A stretch of DNA of 64,000 bases from Cynocephalus volans (Eukaryota > Chordata > Mammalia > Dermoptera > Cynocephalidae), in NCBI RefSeq assembly GCF_027409185.1, contig NC_084469.1, positions 29,688,293-29,752,292 on the forward strand, in the 5' to 3' direction. Both the position numbers and the translations under genes were made by a program. Numbering within the stretch: the first letter of the stretch is position 1; each line of letters opens with the position of its first letter. Below, piece by piece: positions 12,801 to 26,300 of the stretch. Below the pieces are notes generated by a model, which made no database searches, was not told the DNA's origin, and saw nothing but the letters and a program-made list of their open reading frames with translations.

Positions 12801-15800
12801 GGCAAGGAGGCGCAAGCAGGCGCAGATCTCCACGTGCATGGCTCCGTACACGTTGTTAAAGAGGTTCAGGGCCTCGTTGATGAGCTCGCAGCCCTCCTTC
12901 AGGAAGCCTGCAGGGCACCCCCAAGGGTGGCAAGGTCAGGGCCAGGCCGAGGGAAGTCCCCCAGCCCCCAGCCCCACCTGGCCACGCACCCTGCTGTACT
13001 TTGGCCTGCCCACTCTGGAAGAAGTGGAAGGCATCCGAAGCTTTCGGGTTGACATGCTTGACCACGGGGAAGATGTTGAGCACGTCCTCCTCAGTGAACG
13101 CGGGCTTGTGGCGGCTGTCGAAGCTGTACTCCTTCAGCAGGATCTGGGAGAGAGAGCCCAGCACCCACGAGCAGCCTCAGCCCCAGGCCCAAACAGCTAG
13201 CACTCCCAACGCACCAACGTGTCTGGAGACTGCCACCACGAGAAAGCCACCTCCCCCCGTGGCCCTGGCCAGGAGGTGGGGGCCCATGGAGCTGGGGCAC
13301 AGCAGGGACATCATGAACTCCACCGACCTGGATCCCAGTTTTCAGGGAGATCTCCCGCAGCAGTGTTATCTTCTGTAGGCCGTAGGTCTCCACAGCCTGG
13401 TCCACAGTCTCACTGTGGGGGAGCAGCCAGGTGGGCCTGGGCAGCCCAGCCTCCGCTCCACTCCCTGCCCCCAGCGCACCTCCCACCCCACCTTCTACTG
13501 CCCCAGACACGTGCCCCTCCACGGCTCCTCACTCCACACTCTCCCCGTTCCATGGCCCTGTGACTACAGGCCCCACATGTCTGGACCTCTTCGTCTCCTT
13601 ATCCCACTGGTGTGATGAGTGCCACCCACTCACGCACCAGTCGAGGTTGAAATCAAAGTAGTTCTTGGCCTCCTGGCAGATGTTTTTCCAGAGCTCCTGG
13701 GGCGTCATGACAGCCCAGGCTGTGTTATCCGCAGTCCCTGGGGGCCGGTTTTTCCTCCTCTTGTTCCTCTTCTTGGAGACCAGCTCATCGGCGGGCAGGT
13801 GGGCCACAGGGTTGGGATAGGAGCTCAGGAAGCAGTTCAGAAAGTGGCTGATGGCGGCTGAGAGGCCTGAGAGCTCGACTCCCTGTGAGGGAGGTTTTGA
13901 CCGAAGTCACCAGGGAAGCAACCCAGAGCTCTTCTCCAATGCCCCAGACCACCCAGGGAGGCCCTGGCCAGGCTGGGGAGATGAGTACCTGTAAGTATGT
14001 CTTAAAGATGTGCTTGGCAGAGCGGGTGATTAGTTCTCCAATGCCAATTTTCTGAAAGAATTTGAAAAGGAAAGTCTTGGCCAGGCCCCAGCCTCTATCT
14101 CAGCCCTATCCGACTCGTGGCCCACCCAGAGCACCACTCACGTAGATGTGGTCCAGCTGGTCGCGGGCCGGGCTTTGGAGCACCAGGTCCAGCACCTTGC
14201 CCAGGTAGCGCATGTTGATGCCACGCTGGCGCATGACCTCAGCCAGCGTGGCTCCGTCCATGGGCAGCACCGCATGGTCTGTGCAGTCCTTCACCTGCAG
14301 GCTACAGTGGGTCAGGCTCTCCAGCCCAGTGGGCCCTCTGCTTCTACCCCCCTGTTCTTCCCAGGAGCTTACACCAGCCTGGGGCCCTGAGAGGAGGAGG
14401 AGACTAAGACCAGCTCCCAGTCAGCAAAGAGGGAGGGAGACAAAGCAGCAGCAAGGATGTGAGAACCATTCCTGAACCTTCCACATGAGCATAGCGAACA
14501 GGAGAGCGGTCACCCCTCCCATAGAGAGTAGGGCCCAGGGACGTGGGTGAAGAACTAAAAAGCCCAATGGGCAGCTCAGGTCCTCCCTGACCACGTGGAA
14601 GGAACACCAGCGACCACTTGGGGACCAAGCTTTACTCCCACCCCAATGTCCTGGGCCTTGGAAACTCTATATCTGATACAAGTATACCCCCCTGCCCTGA
14701 CCTCATGGCTGCCTGCCCCAGCAGGTAGCGAGCACCTGTCACCCAAGGGGCCTAGGCGCAGAGGACAGGAACCTGCCATCTAGCTCCCACACCATCCCCC
14801 AGCCCACTCACCACCCGGGGCTCAGAGGCCACACCCAGACCCCAAGCCATGAGCCCACACGGTGGGCTTGGCCAGGTCTCCCTGATCGCTCAGGTTCCCC
14901 ATCTGTAAAACGTGCCTGACTTCAGGTCAGGAGGAGCCAGTCACACATGCGAAAGTTCTGTAAGCTCTCAGAGTCACAACACCACTCTCAGGGCAGCCCC
15001 CCGCCCACCCCTGCAGCCTTTTCCTCACCAAACCGGGGATCTGGCAGGAAAGCAGGAAGGCAGCTGCATCTTTCAGCAGCTGCTTCTGGTCCCGAACTTC
15101 GTCCTGGCAGGACTCAGGGAAGCGAACCCCTGGAGGGGGGAGAGCAGAGAAGCTGAGCCAGGCGGGAGGGGGACAAGACAGATGCCTACTAGGGTGGCGG
15201 GGGCAGTGCTCAGAGGGGTGGACAGGCCCAGCGGCACCAAGGACCCAAGACTGCTCCAAAGGGCTCCGGCGCCGAGCAGCCCCATCACTTGCCTGGTGAG
15301 AAGATGTCAGGGTTGAAGCGGATGTCAAAGGCCGTGCTGCTGATGGAGCCCACTGCCTTGCACGCATTGCAGATCACCTCCCGGCTCCGAGGGTCTGCTG
15401 TGGAGACACAGCCTGATGAGAGACAGCCCCACTCCGCCATGGAGGGGGCCTGGGCTGCCCCAAGCCTCGCCCTCCAGCTCCTCATTGAGATGTCTGCCTG
15501 CTCTCTCGGTCTGGGTCCTGGGCCACCCCTGGCAAGGACCAGCTGCCCGGGCAGGCTGGGGGCTCCTGACACTCACTGCAGCCCCACCTGTGCTGTCGTC
15601 TGAGGCGACGGTCTCTGCCAGCTCCTTCACCTTGGCCAGGCCGCTAGCACTGTTGCCCTCCTCCTCACTTCCTGTCTCAGGCTGCTGGGGGTCTCCAGAC
15701 TTGGAGTCTGGGGAGGGAGGACGGCCATTTTCCAATGAGGTGGGGGTCTCCATCTTGCTGGCTTTCTGCTGCATCAGCTGCAGGGCAGCCAGCTTCATGA

Positions 15801-18800
15801 ACAGGAGGTACCTAGAGCGCAGCAGCCAGGACAGAGTAGGAGATGGGAAAGGGGTACCTGGAAGCACTGCTGGCCCATCAGCTCCCTGCTGGCGCAGGTC
15901 CAGAGCCAGGCCCCAGGCTCCTGGCTGGTTGAGGTTTAGGCCTGTTGGGGCTGGACACCCCGCAGGCACAGGGACACACCCTGCTCAGTGTGCAAGTGTC
16001 GGTGTACACATGCATATGCCAGTCCACAACTCCTCCAGACAGTGGCAGGTCACAGTGAAAACCAAGATCTCCCCAGACAGGAAGAAGACAGCTGGGGAAC
16101 ATGGAGGATGGGGGAAGAGTAGCTCACCCTCCAGGCTAGGGCTCTTCACAGTGACAGGAACGCCACTGGTGTTTTGAAGAAGAGAGTTATTCATGGTGTG
16201 GGACGACTGACATGGCCAACTCCTAAGCACTAAATGCAGCAGCACCCAGACCCTGCGTCTGCCGCCTGGCCTAGTACAGTGACATTCAGAACTACCCCAG
16301 CACAATTTCCAAATGCTCCTTAGAACAGCACCACTTTGGCTGCGAGTCACTGGTTTGGCTGCTCACTGTTTTGCAACCAATATAAAGCCCCTGGATTTCT
16401 GCGTTTGGGAGCCTAACATCACAGCAGGTGAGGGATGGGGATGGGGTCTAGCAAATGTGGCCAAAGCTAGCCCTTCTTCCCTCCAAAGCTTCTCCCTTCA
16501 AGGATCCAGCCCCAGAACCCCAGATGACACCACCTCTTGGTGGATGCAGCAGGCCCCAGTCCCGGCCTCGCGGCGGCTGCTCCTCACCTGTGCTCTACGA
16601 AGGCATCTACCAGCTCCTGACGCAGGCAGCACAGCTTGTGCCTGTGGGTGCGGGGGAAGCCGGCCCGGGTGCACTCCTCAGGCAGCTCCTCGCCGGGCAC
16701 AGGCAGGAAGTTGAGGTCCGGGGGGAAGGTGCGCAGCAGGTCGAGGATGTAGTGACGCCCGTCATTGCCAATGATGCCCTTGCACTCAACCGAGGAGCAC
16801 AGCTCCACCTCCTCATCACGGTCGTTGAGCACCCGGTGTCGCAGGATCTTGAGGGGCCGGCTTGTGCGCTCCAGCAGCTCTAGGTACCGCGGGTGTGACA
16901 CCACAGTCTTGCCAAAGTCAATGGAGCCATAGATGACGCTCTGCTCCTGGTCCCGCTCCAGGATGCCAGGAATGATGGACTGGGCTGTGACACGGTAGCC
17001 ACGGTAATCCACCACCACCGTGCCCAGCGTGTACAGCCCCTCCACGTCCACCGCGTTGTACGTGCGCACGCCGTTCAGGTCATTGGTAGGTGCCACATAG
17101 GCTGCTACATCTCCACCGAAGTCCTTGTAGTGGTCGCGGACATCAAAGCCAAGGCTGAAGAAGATATTGTTCCAGATGAACATCTGCATCTTGGTCTCTT
17201 CACTGGGGTTGATGGCCATCACGTTGCCGTCAATGACTGCCATGGCACCCCGCGTGGCTGCTGCCGTGAAGTCACTGTGCACCTGGGAGAGCCAAGGTTG
17301 GGAGGGTGAGAGAGGCCTCACCCACAGAGCCTCAGGGTGCTTCCTGCCCCAGCCAAGCTCAACTAGATGGGGGAGGCAACCAGGCCTGCCTTGGGAGCCG
17401 ATGCACCCTACCCTCAGGTTCCTCATATTTTTTAGAAGAGGACAAGAAAACCATTTTTTGAAAAAACCAAATAAACATACCGACAGCAGAGCCCAGTGAT
17501 TAACAAACAATGTGAGGGCTGAGCAGATTTGGGATCTAACAGTTACGTGCCAGGTGAACTTGGACAGGTAACCTATCAGACCCAGTTTTCTCATTTATAA
17601 AGCAGTGATGATATCACATAAATTAACACAGACTGGCCCTTTAGAAAGGTGTTTCTGTTCCGAAAATGTTGATTTGAGAATCAATCAGATGTCCCTCGGA
17701 ACAACAACAGGTGAGGCTACCAAAGACCTATCACAGCTTAGACTCTTTAAGGGAAAAAAAGGAAAAAGAACCTCACCACTTTAAGACAATTAACACTTCT
17801 GCAAAGTTTTCAAGGCTTAGTTATTTAAAGAAAATTTAATTAAAAGATATTTAGGAAGTATAAAGTCTGCCAACATGTTCAAAGAACTTTAAAAAATGAT
17901 CAAAGCTATATAAACAATACTGTAATGAAAAAAAAACCCAAAAAACCGAAAAACAGCAATAAGAGCATCAATCTTTACAAGGTAGGTATCCAAAAGATCA
18001 CGCCTTTAAAGCACCTGGCACAGTCAGTACCCAAGCAATTATAGCTCTTATTTGTACCATTATCATCTCTAGGCATTAAGACTGACTTTTCTAAAGTACC
18101 TATTTTTTCTTCATTTCTCCACCATAGTAACAGTACTAATAACTTTTAAAGCCAAGTCAGATGAAAGAGCTATGCAAATTTACTACCTCCCTAGAGGGGT
18201 CACAGCAAGCAGTCCCTGGGCAGGCAAGGGCCCCTGGCTGTGGGTGGGTGGGCGGCTGAATGGGCCTTGCCACTCAGCCCAGATGGGAGCCAGGGCCCTC
18301 TCCTTCCCACAGACTTCAAGTCTCAAAGAGGCCAGAAAAGGGAGGTACCCTGCAGGGTACCCTGATAGGCCTTCAGGGCAGCTGACAAGGCCGGGCCTGT
18401 CCCAGCTTTCCGCACTTTCCTGCTGTCCACAGGGAAACCATCCAGTGGGTAGCAGGTGGGCCTGAAGCAGCCAGTCAGCATGAGGGGCTGCGGGCACCTT
18501 GAATATGGCTCTTTCTCGAAGCAGCCGCTCAGGCAGATTCTTGCGGGGCAGTTCCCTCGTAGTCTGAAGCTCCTCGTTCCAGTCCCGGGTCTGCAGAGGG
18601 ACCAGGGAGGGAGATGCAGGCTCAGCTGGTGCCCCATGACCTACTCTGGCCAGCCCCAGAGACAAGCAGATGGAGCCTCCAGGAAGACTCACAGAACCCA
18701 GCCTGGCACACAGGGTGGGGGTGGAGGTGGAGGTTCCCAGTGGGAACAGGACCAGACTGCAGGCACCTGTCCAGGAATGTGCTCCTCGTAGCCCAGCCTC

Positions 18801-20328
18801 GAGGTGTAGGCATCCTCTGCGCGCACGCAGTCCATGGCGTGCTCTGCCTGGGGCGCCGTCCAGCTATATACCTGGAACGGGGTGGCGATCCTCTCGAACG
18901 GGTGGCGCTGGACCCTGTGGCAGGCAGGGGCGGGGGAGATGGGCCAGCCCAAGCTGAGAGCCCTGCCATGGGCCCCATCTTCTCCAAAGGCCCTCACCTG
19001 CTCCAGCATCTTCCTGCCCCAAGATGTGTCCCTGGGATCAGGCAGAAGCAATACAGACCCTCTCCTAGGGCTGCTGCCTCCTGCACTGGCTGACAGCTCC
19101 CTAAAGGGGGACTCCTGGGCACTGGGGGGTGGGGTCACAGTTTCTTTGGGCAAACGTGCTGCAGTTCAGGCTGGAGAGTTCAATCCCACACCTGTGTATG
19201 GTGTGGACCAGGCAGGGGCACAGACAGGGCGAAGGCACTACCTTTTCTTCTGCAGCACAGCAAAGTTCTTCTTGAAAGTTGGGCTGATCTGGTTGAGCAG
19301 CTCCACTAGGGAATGGCTGAGGAAGCGAGGGCTGGCAGGTTTGGGGTTGAAGTGATAGGCTGTGGACCTGCAGGGAGAGGGTGGTCACTGGGCAGGGTCC
19401 CGAGTGGCAGCCCACAGACCTGGAACAGGTGAGCACACCACCAGACGGCCGTGGAAGCCAGCAGGGACTCACTGGTTCAGGTAAAAGCCCCGCGTGGACG
19501 CGGTGATGCTGACTTGGCGGTCCTCGGCCGTAATCACAAACAGGTACATGAGGTCCCCATGCATCTTGCGGTTCCCCGGGGGTGGGTTCCAGCCGCTCAT
19601 GGTGAGCACTTTCAGGCACTGCAGGGGCTGCAGGAATGGCCAAGCATGAGTGGGCCAGGCCTCCTGGTGGGGTGGGCCCCACTCTGCCAGGGACCCTCTT
19701 CCTCACTGCCCCCCAGGAGTCCCACCTTCCAGTCATGGTTCTGGGGCTGTAGGGGACACAATGGCCGCTCCCGGCTCCCTGGCAGGATGTACTCAGGTGG
19801 CGTGCAGTCGATGGGGTCCATCTCCAAGCCCTTCTTCCGCTTCCCACTGTCTGAGGGACCCGAGGCTGGTGGTCAGCCCAGGGCCGCCCAGGGCCACCTT
19901 TCTCCCCATCTACCAGGTCTGGGCACCTTGGGCCCAGCCCCCTCCAGGCAGGGAGGCCTCGCCCTCCGCCCCATCCCTGGTCCCAATGCCTCCCGCACCT
20001 CCCAGGTCGCCGTCAGTGAAGACGCTCAGGAAGGACAAGGAGTTGCAGTCAACCCCATTGAAGGCATCAGATGGGTCCAGGCTCTTGAGTAGGTCTCGGA
20101 CATGGCGCACGTGGATGCGGGCTTCACGAACCGTGTATGGCTCTGTTGAGGGAGGGGGGGTCAGGGTCAGGGCGTTAGCAGGGCCCTTTGCCCCAAACAA
20201 CCTGCCTGACACAGCAAACCATTTGTGGCGGTGCTAACATGAGTGGTTTTAATTTCCAACTTTAGGCTTCTGTTTTCAAATTCCACTATGAACACACAGG
20301 CTGTGGTTCTGGTTTACACACACACACA

Positions 20329-20364
<36 letters not shown>

Positions 20365-23300
20365 CACATGTACACACCTACACACGCCCTGCCTGCTGAA
20401 GGTCAGGGATCCTTGTTCGCAAAGAACCTTCTGCCAAACGTCTCTTGAAGCAAACACAGGCCTTGGGACCTCACGAAAGCCACCTGCTTTTGGTCCACTT
20501 GTGTCTAAGGTGTCACTAGCTCTTCTGTAGAGCTGCTGGTTCTGTTCCCAGCCTTGGTCCTATTCACAACCTCGGTCCCGTCCTCCCAGGGCATTCCTCA
20601 CTCAAGGGTGGCCTGAGGTCTTCCCAGGACCCCCGGCTTCAACACTTCCCCCCAATGTATGTTGCCTGGGACTTTAATGGCAGTTCTTTTGTGGGAGCGT
20701 GTTTCTGTGATTAACTGTGGGCACAGTCAAGTTACATTTGCTGTCAAACAAGCTGACACACCCTGGGAACCTCTGAGCAGCTCACCCCAGGGAACTCATG
20801 TCCAAGGGAACTTTGATTTTACGACCAAACCAATCCTGCCCCACCAGCTGATGGCTCTGCACTGGGCCCAACTTCCCAATTCAAGAGCTGTGAAACTTTT
20901 GTTTCCTTACAAGACTTAACATTATCTTCACAGAATTTGGGCTGATTTCAAGCCCTTGCTTAGTACTGTCTGCTTTTTTTTTTTTATAATCACAACTGTT
21001 TTAATCTGTGGGTGCTGAGGAGGGTATAGGTGTGACGGCCCAAGAAGCAGACCTGTGTTCCAAGCCTGCCTCCATGCGTGTCTGTGACAGAGACCCCAGC
21101 AGGGGAGTGCAGTGCTGCAAGGCTCTGCCTGGGGGTCCTCCCCTGGCAGGCCACCTAACTTCTGGACCAACCTTCTACCACGCGGAGCACCGAGCCCTCC
21201 TGCAGCCCCTCGACGCTACGCAGCTCTGAGAAGTGGTCCAGCATGTTGCCATCCAGGTGCAGCGAGAAACAGGTGCGATGACACGTGTCTTCACGGTCCA
21301 TGAGCACTTGGTGGATCTCCTGTACCATCTCCTGGGGGGACACCTGCCAGAGAGAAGGCCCCAAGCACCCTGGTGAGAGGTCACCTGTTGGGGAGCAAGG
21401 ACATACCCTCTGCCCCCAGCCTAATGTACCTAGGTCCCTGGAATAAATGCATAAAATACTGTTCCTCACTTTTGGGCTTTAAAATTCCGGGCCCTTCTCA
21501 TACATTCCATGCCCATCTGTGTATGTGTGCATGTGTGCATGTGTGTAGGACAAAGCCTGGCCCCACTGCCTTCGGGCCTGAACTATTCTTGCAGACTAAG
21601 AGCAATCCCTGAGCAGAGCAGTGGGAGATGGAAGAAAGGAGAGAAAATGTCAGTCAATCTCGTCTCCTCCCTTACCCAGGGCTAAGGTTCCTGGGGCAAA
21701 TGGCTTTTGCCTTCCAGAAGTGGTGTTCAGGGGCCCAAGCCTTTGGATACAGAGCACATAAAAAGGCCTTGCCTGGTTCCCCAATGAATTATCAGCTTGT
21801 AAGACCTCCGGGTTGGCTCTGCCCTTGGAGACTACCCAATACCACCCTCCTCACTGACAGATGGTAAAATCACAACTCAGAGAGAGGTGACTTACCTGAG
21901 GGCACAGAGCAAAAGGCTGGGGAGTCCTGGGACCCCAACACTACCCAGCCACTACCACTCCTCTCCCCAAACAGCTGGCAGTCCCGGATGGTAGCTGTCC
22001 TCTAGCAATGGGGCAATGACCTGAACCTGGACTCCACTCCCACATCCACCACACTAGCTGAGTGAACTTGGGCAAGGCATAGGACCCTTGGTTTCCTGCC
22101 TACAACACGGGGCCAGGACAAACATGGGCAAGGCTTGCCTTTCTGGCCTCGTCCTCCCTAGCAGGCTCAGGCCCTGGTCCCCAGCACCCCATCTTACCTG
22201 CAGAGAGAAGGGCTCAATCCCAGGGGCCAGGATCTTCACAGAAAAGCCTGTGTCCTGAATGACAATGACTTCCTGTCCAGTGGTCTCATCTCCCCCCTCA
22301 GCCTCATCCAGCCCATTTTCCCTGGGCAGTTCGACCGCCCCCTCCTCCTTCTTCAGGCTCTCTGGGCAGTTCCCATTCAACAGCATGACTGATGGTGGCT
22401 CTGTGGGTGGCAAGAAAGGAGCTGACTCAGATGGGCCTAGTCGCGGGGTGGAGAGGCTGTCTGCCTCAGCCCACCCAGGTGGGCATGTGCCCTATAGAAT
22501 GGTGTCTGTGTGCCTAATCTGGACACCACAGCCCCTCTCACCCCCAGCACACTTGCAGGCCACCACCCTCCTTCCACATCCTGTGCCCTCCCTTCCCATC
22601 TGCTGCTCCACCAGTATAGCTTCCACTTGAGCATGCTGCCCAAACCACTCCTCCAAGGTCATCAGTGCCACCCTTAGGGACAAGCCCAAGGGGTTTCTCC
22701 AGCCCGAACACATCTGGCTTCTCAGCAGCACCCCCTATCTCCACTCACTTCCTCCTGGCCAGTGTGACACTCTTGTCCCTCCTTCTCCAGCTCCATCCTC
22801 TTCCACAGTCCTGAGCTGTGGGTGGTCTGGGCCCCAGCCTCTCTTCATTCTCCCCTCACCTTCTCCCAATACTCTCCCACCTAGCAGCCCACATGGCCGA
22901 TCCTGGCCTCACTCAATCTTTTCAGACAAAGGAGCCAGATTCCTCCAAGGCATCAATGTGCTGTCTCTTAGGCATCACCCAAGACTCACCATCTCGTTGG
23001 GATGAAATTCACATCCTCCACAAACTGGCCCCTGCTCTGTGAAATCCCCCCACCTCCTATTTGGTCACCCAACCTAAATCTACACTCTGACCCATGGGAC
23101 CCTGCTTCCACAGCCACGGTCCTGGTGCAGGGATTTCTCCTATTTCAAGTGTGCCACTCAGAACCTTTCTAATACAGTCATATGTCGCTTAACATGAGAA
23201 ATGTGTCTTTAGGTGATTTTGTCATTGTGGGACGTATCTTTAGGCTATTTCATCATTGTAGGAACATCATAAAGTCACCTAGATGGTGTAGCCTACTGCA

Positions 23301-26300
23301 TACCTAGGCTATATGGTATAGCCATTATAATCTTATGGGACCACTGACCTATATGCAGTCTGTTGTTGACTGAAATGTCATTATGCAGCACATGACTGTA
23401 ATACCACTGCTCACAAGGTGCAAGCTTCATAGGCCAGCACTCTCAGGCACCAACTTAAAGTCAACCTCAGCTCCTGCTAGCTCCCGCTGAGCACCTGCCA
23501 CATAGCTTCCCTCCTGCCTTGGGGCTTTTGTTTGTGCTGCCCTGATATACCATCCCATCAGGCACTCATCCTCCAAGGTCTAGGAGAAACAAAAACTCTT
23601 CTTGAAAGCCTGCCCAAATGACCCCTGACGGCAGAATTAACCCCCACCCCCATCCCCAGAAGACATGGCACCACCTCCCAGAGCAGTTGTCCTGCTGCAT
23701 TCTGGTAGCTGTTCACACCAGCAGCTCTATCTTCTGCCTTCTTTCTTGCCCAGGCTCGACAAAAAGGCATTAAATTAATGCATTAATTACTTCAAACCTA
23801 TAGCTAAGTCCAATATTTGTGAATAGCACCCAACTTACATGCTATGGGGACAAAGAGGGTGCAGGTGACAAAACCTTCCATTTCTACCCAGGCACTAAAG
23901 TGAACAAAGAGCCCCTCCTTGCCCTGGGGAGCCGAAGACCTCCTCTCAGAAACCCTCCAGCAAAACACAAGCCTGCCTGGATGTCCATTTGGGACCAACA
24001 GGGACCTTGGCCCCAGGGTCTGCCCATTAGCCAGACTGGTCTCCTTGGCTGGCCTGGAGCTTGACAGTACCAGCTCGGAGAAGTGTCTGGTCCCCTTCCA
24101 GAAAGGACAGCTCATCCAGCTCTGCTCCAGATCCCCACCCACCCCATCCAGAGCCCACTTCCCCAGAACCATGTAGTCCCTAGCCAGACCCACCAGAAAC
24201 AGGGAGCAGGGATCTCAGGGAAGGAGAGTAGCCCAGTATAGAAGATACGTGGTGGGGACTTGGAGAGAAGCCACTCCCCCTTCCCTGTAGCCTAACTTGG
24301 TGATAAACAGGATCTCCAGGAACTCAGATACTGTCCCCTTTCCCTCCCCTCAAACAAGGGTGTCTGAGGCCCAGAAGGTTCAGAGCCTGGCCCAAGGCCA
24401 CAGAGTCTGAGTGGACAACAGACTCCCATCCACAGCTTGCACCCCCACACCGCTGCACGGGCCTCAACCCTGGCCACTGTGGACCTTAGATAACTGTGTC
24501 ATTGCCTCTCTGTCCCCACCACACCCTCTCCAAACCTGGAGTGAAACTCCCAAGAACCACGAGGATGCACAAAAACCTCTCCCTCCCAGCCAGTGACCCA
24601 AGAGTCTGTGCAAGGCAACTGCAGCACCTAGGAAGTGAGCAGCCCCACCCAAAACTGAAAACTCTGACAGCACACAGAGATAGGGCGGTGGCTGGTAAGC
24701 TTTCAAAAAGCAGCAAGAAGAGAGATGGCAGATAGGAGGACCAACTTCCCCCCACTGGATCCCTGAGAAAGCTTTGCTGGTTGGCAAGCTCCTGAAATGA
24801 AGGGGGAAGCAGGAAGGGCACCCGCCCAACATGGAGCAGCAGTTTTGAGCTGAGATCCCATAAATGGGAAGTCAGATACCTGGACCCCGACAGGCAGCCT
24901 GTGCTCCTTGGGGTGTCTGGAATGGGGAGGACAGGAAGAGTAGAGGGAAGACAAGGGAAGGTGGCCACAGCTCCTGCTCTCCTTTCCCCACCCAGGGAAC
25001 CTGCCACCCCCAGGGGGTACCTAATCCCTGATCAGATTTCAAAGGAATGTGGCTGGTTCCTAGGGCCTTCCCCTCCCCCAGGACAGCCCCTCCTCCTTCC
25101 TCCAAGGAACCCTGAAGGCCTCTATACCACTGGACAGAGGCCAAGTGATCTCCCCAGCAAGAGGCAGGCAGGCTGGCTGGTCACACTGCCCCCACAACCC
25201 ACCTGGTGTGGTCGGTGGCTGCCCTCTCCTTGGCTCTCGAGTCTCAGGACTGCCATGACAGCAGGGCGGCCAGCTCTCTAGCTCAGGCCTGGCACTGCCT
25301 GTGTGCCTCTTTCCAGCCTCTGCCACTGCTCTTGCCCTCATGCAGCTGGTCGGCCCAGGGCTGGAGCTCCGGCTGGCTTCAGATTTCAGCAGGGCCAGGC
25401 CTGCTGGGGCGGCCCTGGGAAGGGCACACTCCCCCTGCCTCGCACCCTGCTCAAGGTCGGCCAGAAGGACGGCTGTGGGCCAGGAGGCCCCAGTGACTCC
25501 AGGACCCCAGGGGGAGTTGCTATCTGCACTCAGCTCCACTTCCCTACACCCCCCAGAGAGGCATTCACTGCTGGTGAAGCCATTAGGGGAGCAGGAGAAG
25601 CCAGCATTTGGAGTACCTGAACCCCCCGAGACCGAAGGCCTAGGGGACTGGCTGGCAGGGGCAGGGCGCAGCAAGGGGGTCCTCTCCTCAGCTCCAACCC
25701 CACTGGGGGTGGGCAGGACTGCTTCAGCCAGCTGCTGGCAACAGCTGGCGCAGACCCGGGCCCAGGCCATGAGGTGGCTGCCCTGTCCACCAGTCGCAGA
25801 CTCTGAGCACCCTGCCTGCCTCCTGGGTCAAGTGGCCAGTTGAGGCCTCTGGCTCCTGCTGCCCCCTTCAGGGGACCTGGCAGCTACCGCCTTCCTGAGA
25901 GTCACTGGTTCTGGTGGGAGGGGGATGGGCCCAGTCTCCCAGAGGACAACTGCACCCGTGCCCCAGGCCTCCAACTCCAAGAGGCTGGCAGGCCCGTCCT
26001 CCCTTCCCGACAGCCCCTGCGCTCCTGGGAGAAAACCCAGGCCTGCCCCCAGGAACAACAGAGCTGGCAGCAAGAGGCTGAAGACCGCTCAGCTGTGGAG
26101 AAGGAGCATGCCCAGCCTCGCCAGGGCGCCTTCCCAGGGCCTCTGACTTGTTGCCAGGGCCCAGTCAGGACTGCTCCAGCATCCATTCTAACCGGGGTGG
26201 GGGTGGGGAGCCAGGCTCTCACTCCAGTCCCAGGGACTCAGGCAGTGCTGAGGGTCCAGCACCAAGCAGACCCTCAGTCTCCACAGTCCCCATGAAGGGT

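Noticed and set aside
16584-17594. A single 336-codon gene on the minus strand
   Set aside because: The left part is CLUH exon 10. The N-terminal hundred or so codons are read-through into the intron beyond the CAG acceptor at 17283.
25060-26295. Overlapping 150-236-codon open frames on both strands in CLUH intron 1
   Set aside because: Open frames on both strands at once are expected from high GC. There are no family motifs, and none joins to neighbouring CLUH exons.
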